A DNA stretch of 37,598 bases. Source: Chitinibacter sp. GC72. Its GTDB lineage: Bacteria > Pseudomonadota > Gammaproteobacteria > Burkholderiales > Chitinibacteraceae. The number at the start of each line of letters is the position of its first letter. Positions within the stretch are counted from its first letter, which is position 1. The position numbers were made by a program, and so were the translations under genes. The notes under the pieces are model-generated. The model worked only from the letters and a program-made list of their open reading frames with translations, made no database searches and was not told the origin of the DNA. The stretch covers positions 1-37,598 of the forward strand of contig NZ_VIRW01000026.1 of assembly GCF_009760905.1 (NCBI RefSeq), given 5' to 3'. Of the stretch, positions 36,473 through 37,598 are shown piece after piece.

Positions 36473-37597
36473 TTATTCAAGAACTTTAGCAACAACACCA
36501 GCACCCACCGTACGACCACCTTCACGAATCGCAAAGCGCAGACCTTGCTCCATCGCGATCGGGCAGATCAACGTTACAGTGATAGATACGTTATCGCCTG
36601 GCATTACCATTTCAGTACCTTCTGGCAGCGCGATCGCGCCAGTCACGTCCGTTGTACGGAAGTAGAACTGTGGACGGTAGTTACTGAAGAATGGCGTGTG
36701 ACGGCCACCTTCTTCTTTCGACAGAACGTAGATTTCTGACGTGAATTTAGTATGCGGCGTGATTGAACCTGGCTTAGCCAATACTTGACCACGCTGAACG
36801 TCTTCACGCTTAGTACCACGCAACAACGCACCAATGTTGTCACCAGCTTGACCTTGGTCCAGCAATTTACGGAACATCTCAACACCAGTACAAGTCGTCT
36901 TGATAGTTGGAACAATACCAACGATCTCGATCTCTTCACCCACTTTAACGATACCGCGCTCTACACGACCAGTTACTACAGTACCACGACCAGAAATAGA
37001 GAACACGTCCTCAACTGGCATCAGGAATGTACCGTCAACTGCACGCTCTGGCAGAGGAATGTACGTATCCAGAGCTTCAGCCAAGCGGAAAATTGCTGGC
37101 TCGCCGTATTCGCCTTGATCACCTTCCAGCGCTGCACGAGCAGAACCAGTAATGATTGGCGTGTCATCACCCGGGAAGTCATATTTAGACAACAGGTCAC
37201 GAACTTCCATTTCAACCAACTCGAGCAACTCAGCGTCGTCAACCAGGTCAGCTTTGTTCATGAATACGATAATGTATGGAACACCGACCTGACGAGACAA
37301 CAGGATGTGCTCGCGAGTTTGTGGCATAGGACCATCAGCAGCAGAAACTACCAACACCGCGCCATCCATCTGAGCCGCACCGGTAATCATGTTTTTTACA
37401 TAATCCGCGTGACCTGGGCAATCTACGTGAGCGTAGTGGCGAGTTTCGGTTTCGTACTCAACGTGCGCAGTATTAATAGTGATACCACGTGCTTTTTCTT
37501 CTGGTGCGCTGTCGATCTGTGAGTAGTCTTTAGCTTCACCACCGAACTTGCGAGTCAACACAGTCGTGATCGCAGCAGTCAGGGTTGTTTTACCGTG
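36473..37597 (-). CDS. tuf: elongation factor Tu (5' end missing)
   Basis: EF-Tu, 374 residues plus stop inside the window; about 22 N-terminal residues lie beyond the right edge (family length 396 fits exactly). The first visible codons read [20 protein letters not shown], so the P-loop is cut. The effector region ([18 protein letters not shown]), DCPGH and NKAD motifs and both beta-barrel domains are intact. It would be preceded by fusA, rpsG and rpsL in the common str arrangement. It leads into rpsJ with a 12-base gap. Confidence 0.97.
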   Translation of the reverse strand, partial: HGKTTLTAAITTVLTRKFGGEAKDYSQIDSAPEEKARGITINTAHVEYETETRHYAHVDCPGHADYVKNMITGAAQMDGAVLVVSAADGPMPQTREHILLSRQVGVPYIIVFMNKADLVDDAELLELVEMEVRDLLSKYDFPGDDTPIITGSARAALEGDQGEYGEPAIFRLAEALDTYIPLPERAVDGTFLMPVEDVFSISGRGTVVTGRVERGIVKVGEEIEIVGIVPTIKTTCTGVEMFRKLLDQGQAGDNIGALLRGTKREDVQRGQVLAKPGSITPHTKFTSEIYVLSKEEGGRHTPFFSNYRPQFYFRTTDVTGAIALPEGTEMVMPGDNVSITVTLICPIAMEQGLRFAIREGGRTVGAGVVAKVLE

Positions 37598-37598
37598 G

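Noticed and set aside
36785-37522. 245-codon plus-strand frame opposite tuf
   Set aside because: Antisense shadow of EF-Tu, which is unmistakable on the minus strand.

Overview
The window looks like the chromosome of a betaproteobacterium of the order Neisseriales. Chitinibacteraceae or a close relative is my best guess, from gene order and protein character only; I could not search a database. Nearly everything is core housekeeping DNA. I see no phage, insertion sequence, CRISPR array or tRNA gene. Most intergenic gaps are short, and the larger ones hold recognisable terminators, promoters or leader hairpins.

Layout. (1) 1-454: promoter and 5' leader of an rRNA operon on the minus strand. 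Its 16S gene should begin just beyond the left edge. (2) 455-6421, minus: a four-gene operon in the order mksF-mksE-mksB-rlmL, i.e. an SMC-like MksBEF/Wadjet-type condensin with a 23S rRNA methyltransferase gene as its last member. (3) 6609-8606, minus: rplU-rpmA-obgE, with a terminator between rpmA and obgE. (4) 8857-9825, plus: ispB (polyprenyl diphosphate synthase). (5) 9900-13381, minus: ffh, then the classical rpsP-rimM-trmD-rplS operon. (6) 13463-21755, plus: a ccsA-like gene, the type IV pilus genes pilB-pilC-pilD run together with coaE-zapD-yacG, then olsB-olsA for ornithine lipid. (7) 21679-22497, minus: apaH, whose 3' end overlaps the 3' end of olsA tail to tail. (8) 22579-37598, minus: the S10-spc-alpha ribosomal protein super-cluster, transcribed from a truncated tuf at the right edge down to rplQ. 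The 37-codon rpmJ is present at 25470-25583.

How the genes relate. Most of the window serves translation: rRNA promoter, about 30 ribosomal proteins, EF-Tu, SRP protein, SecY, RNA polymerase alpha, the 16S and 50S maturation factors RimM and Obg, and the TrmD and RlmL methyltransferases. The cluster is cut by hairpin-plus-U-tract terminators after rpsJ, after rpsQ and after secY, so the usual S10, spc and alpha blocks can be read as separately terminated units. infA, often found between secY and rpmJ in this order, is not there.

The item closest to an under-described system is mksFEB. It has the SMC-like ATPase and two partner genes of a Wadjet/Mks complex but no adjacent nuclease (JetD/MksG). 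Its kleisin-like subunit looks divergent, and a 9-bp inverted repeat sits just upstream of the first gene. Other points of interest are the terminator between rpsJ and rplC, the structured leaders of rplU, rplN and rpmJ/rpsM, and the olsA/apaH antisense overlap.
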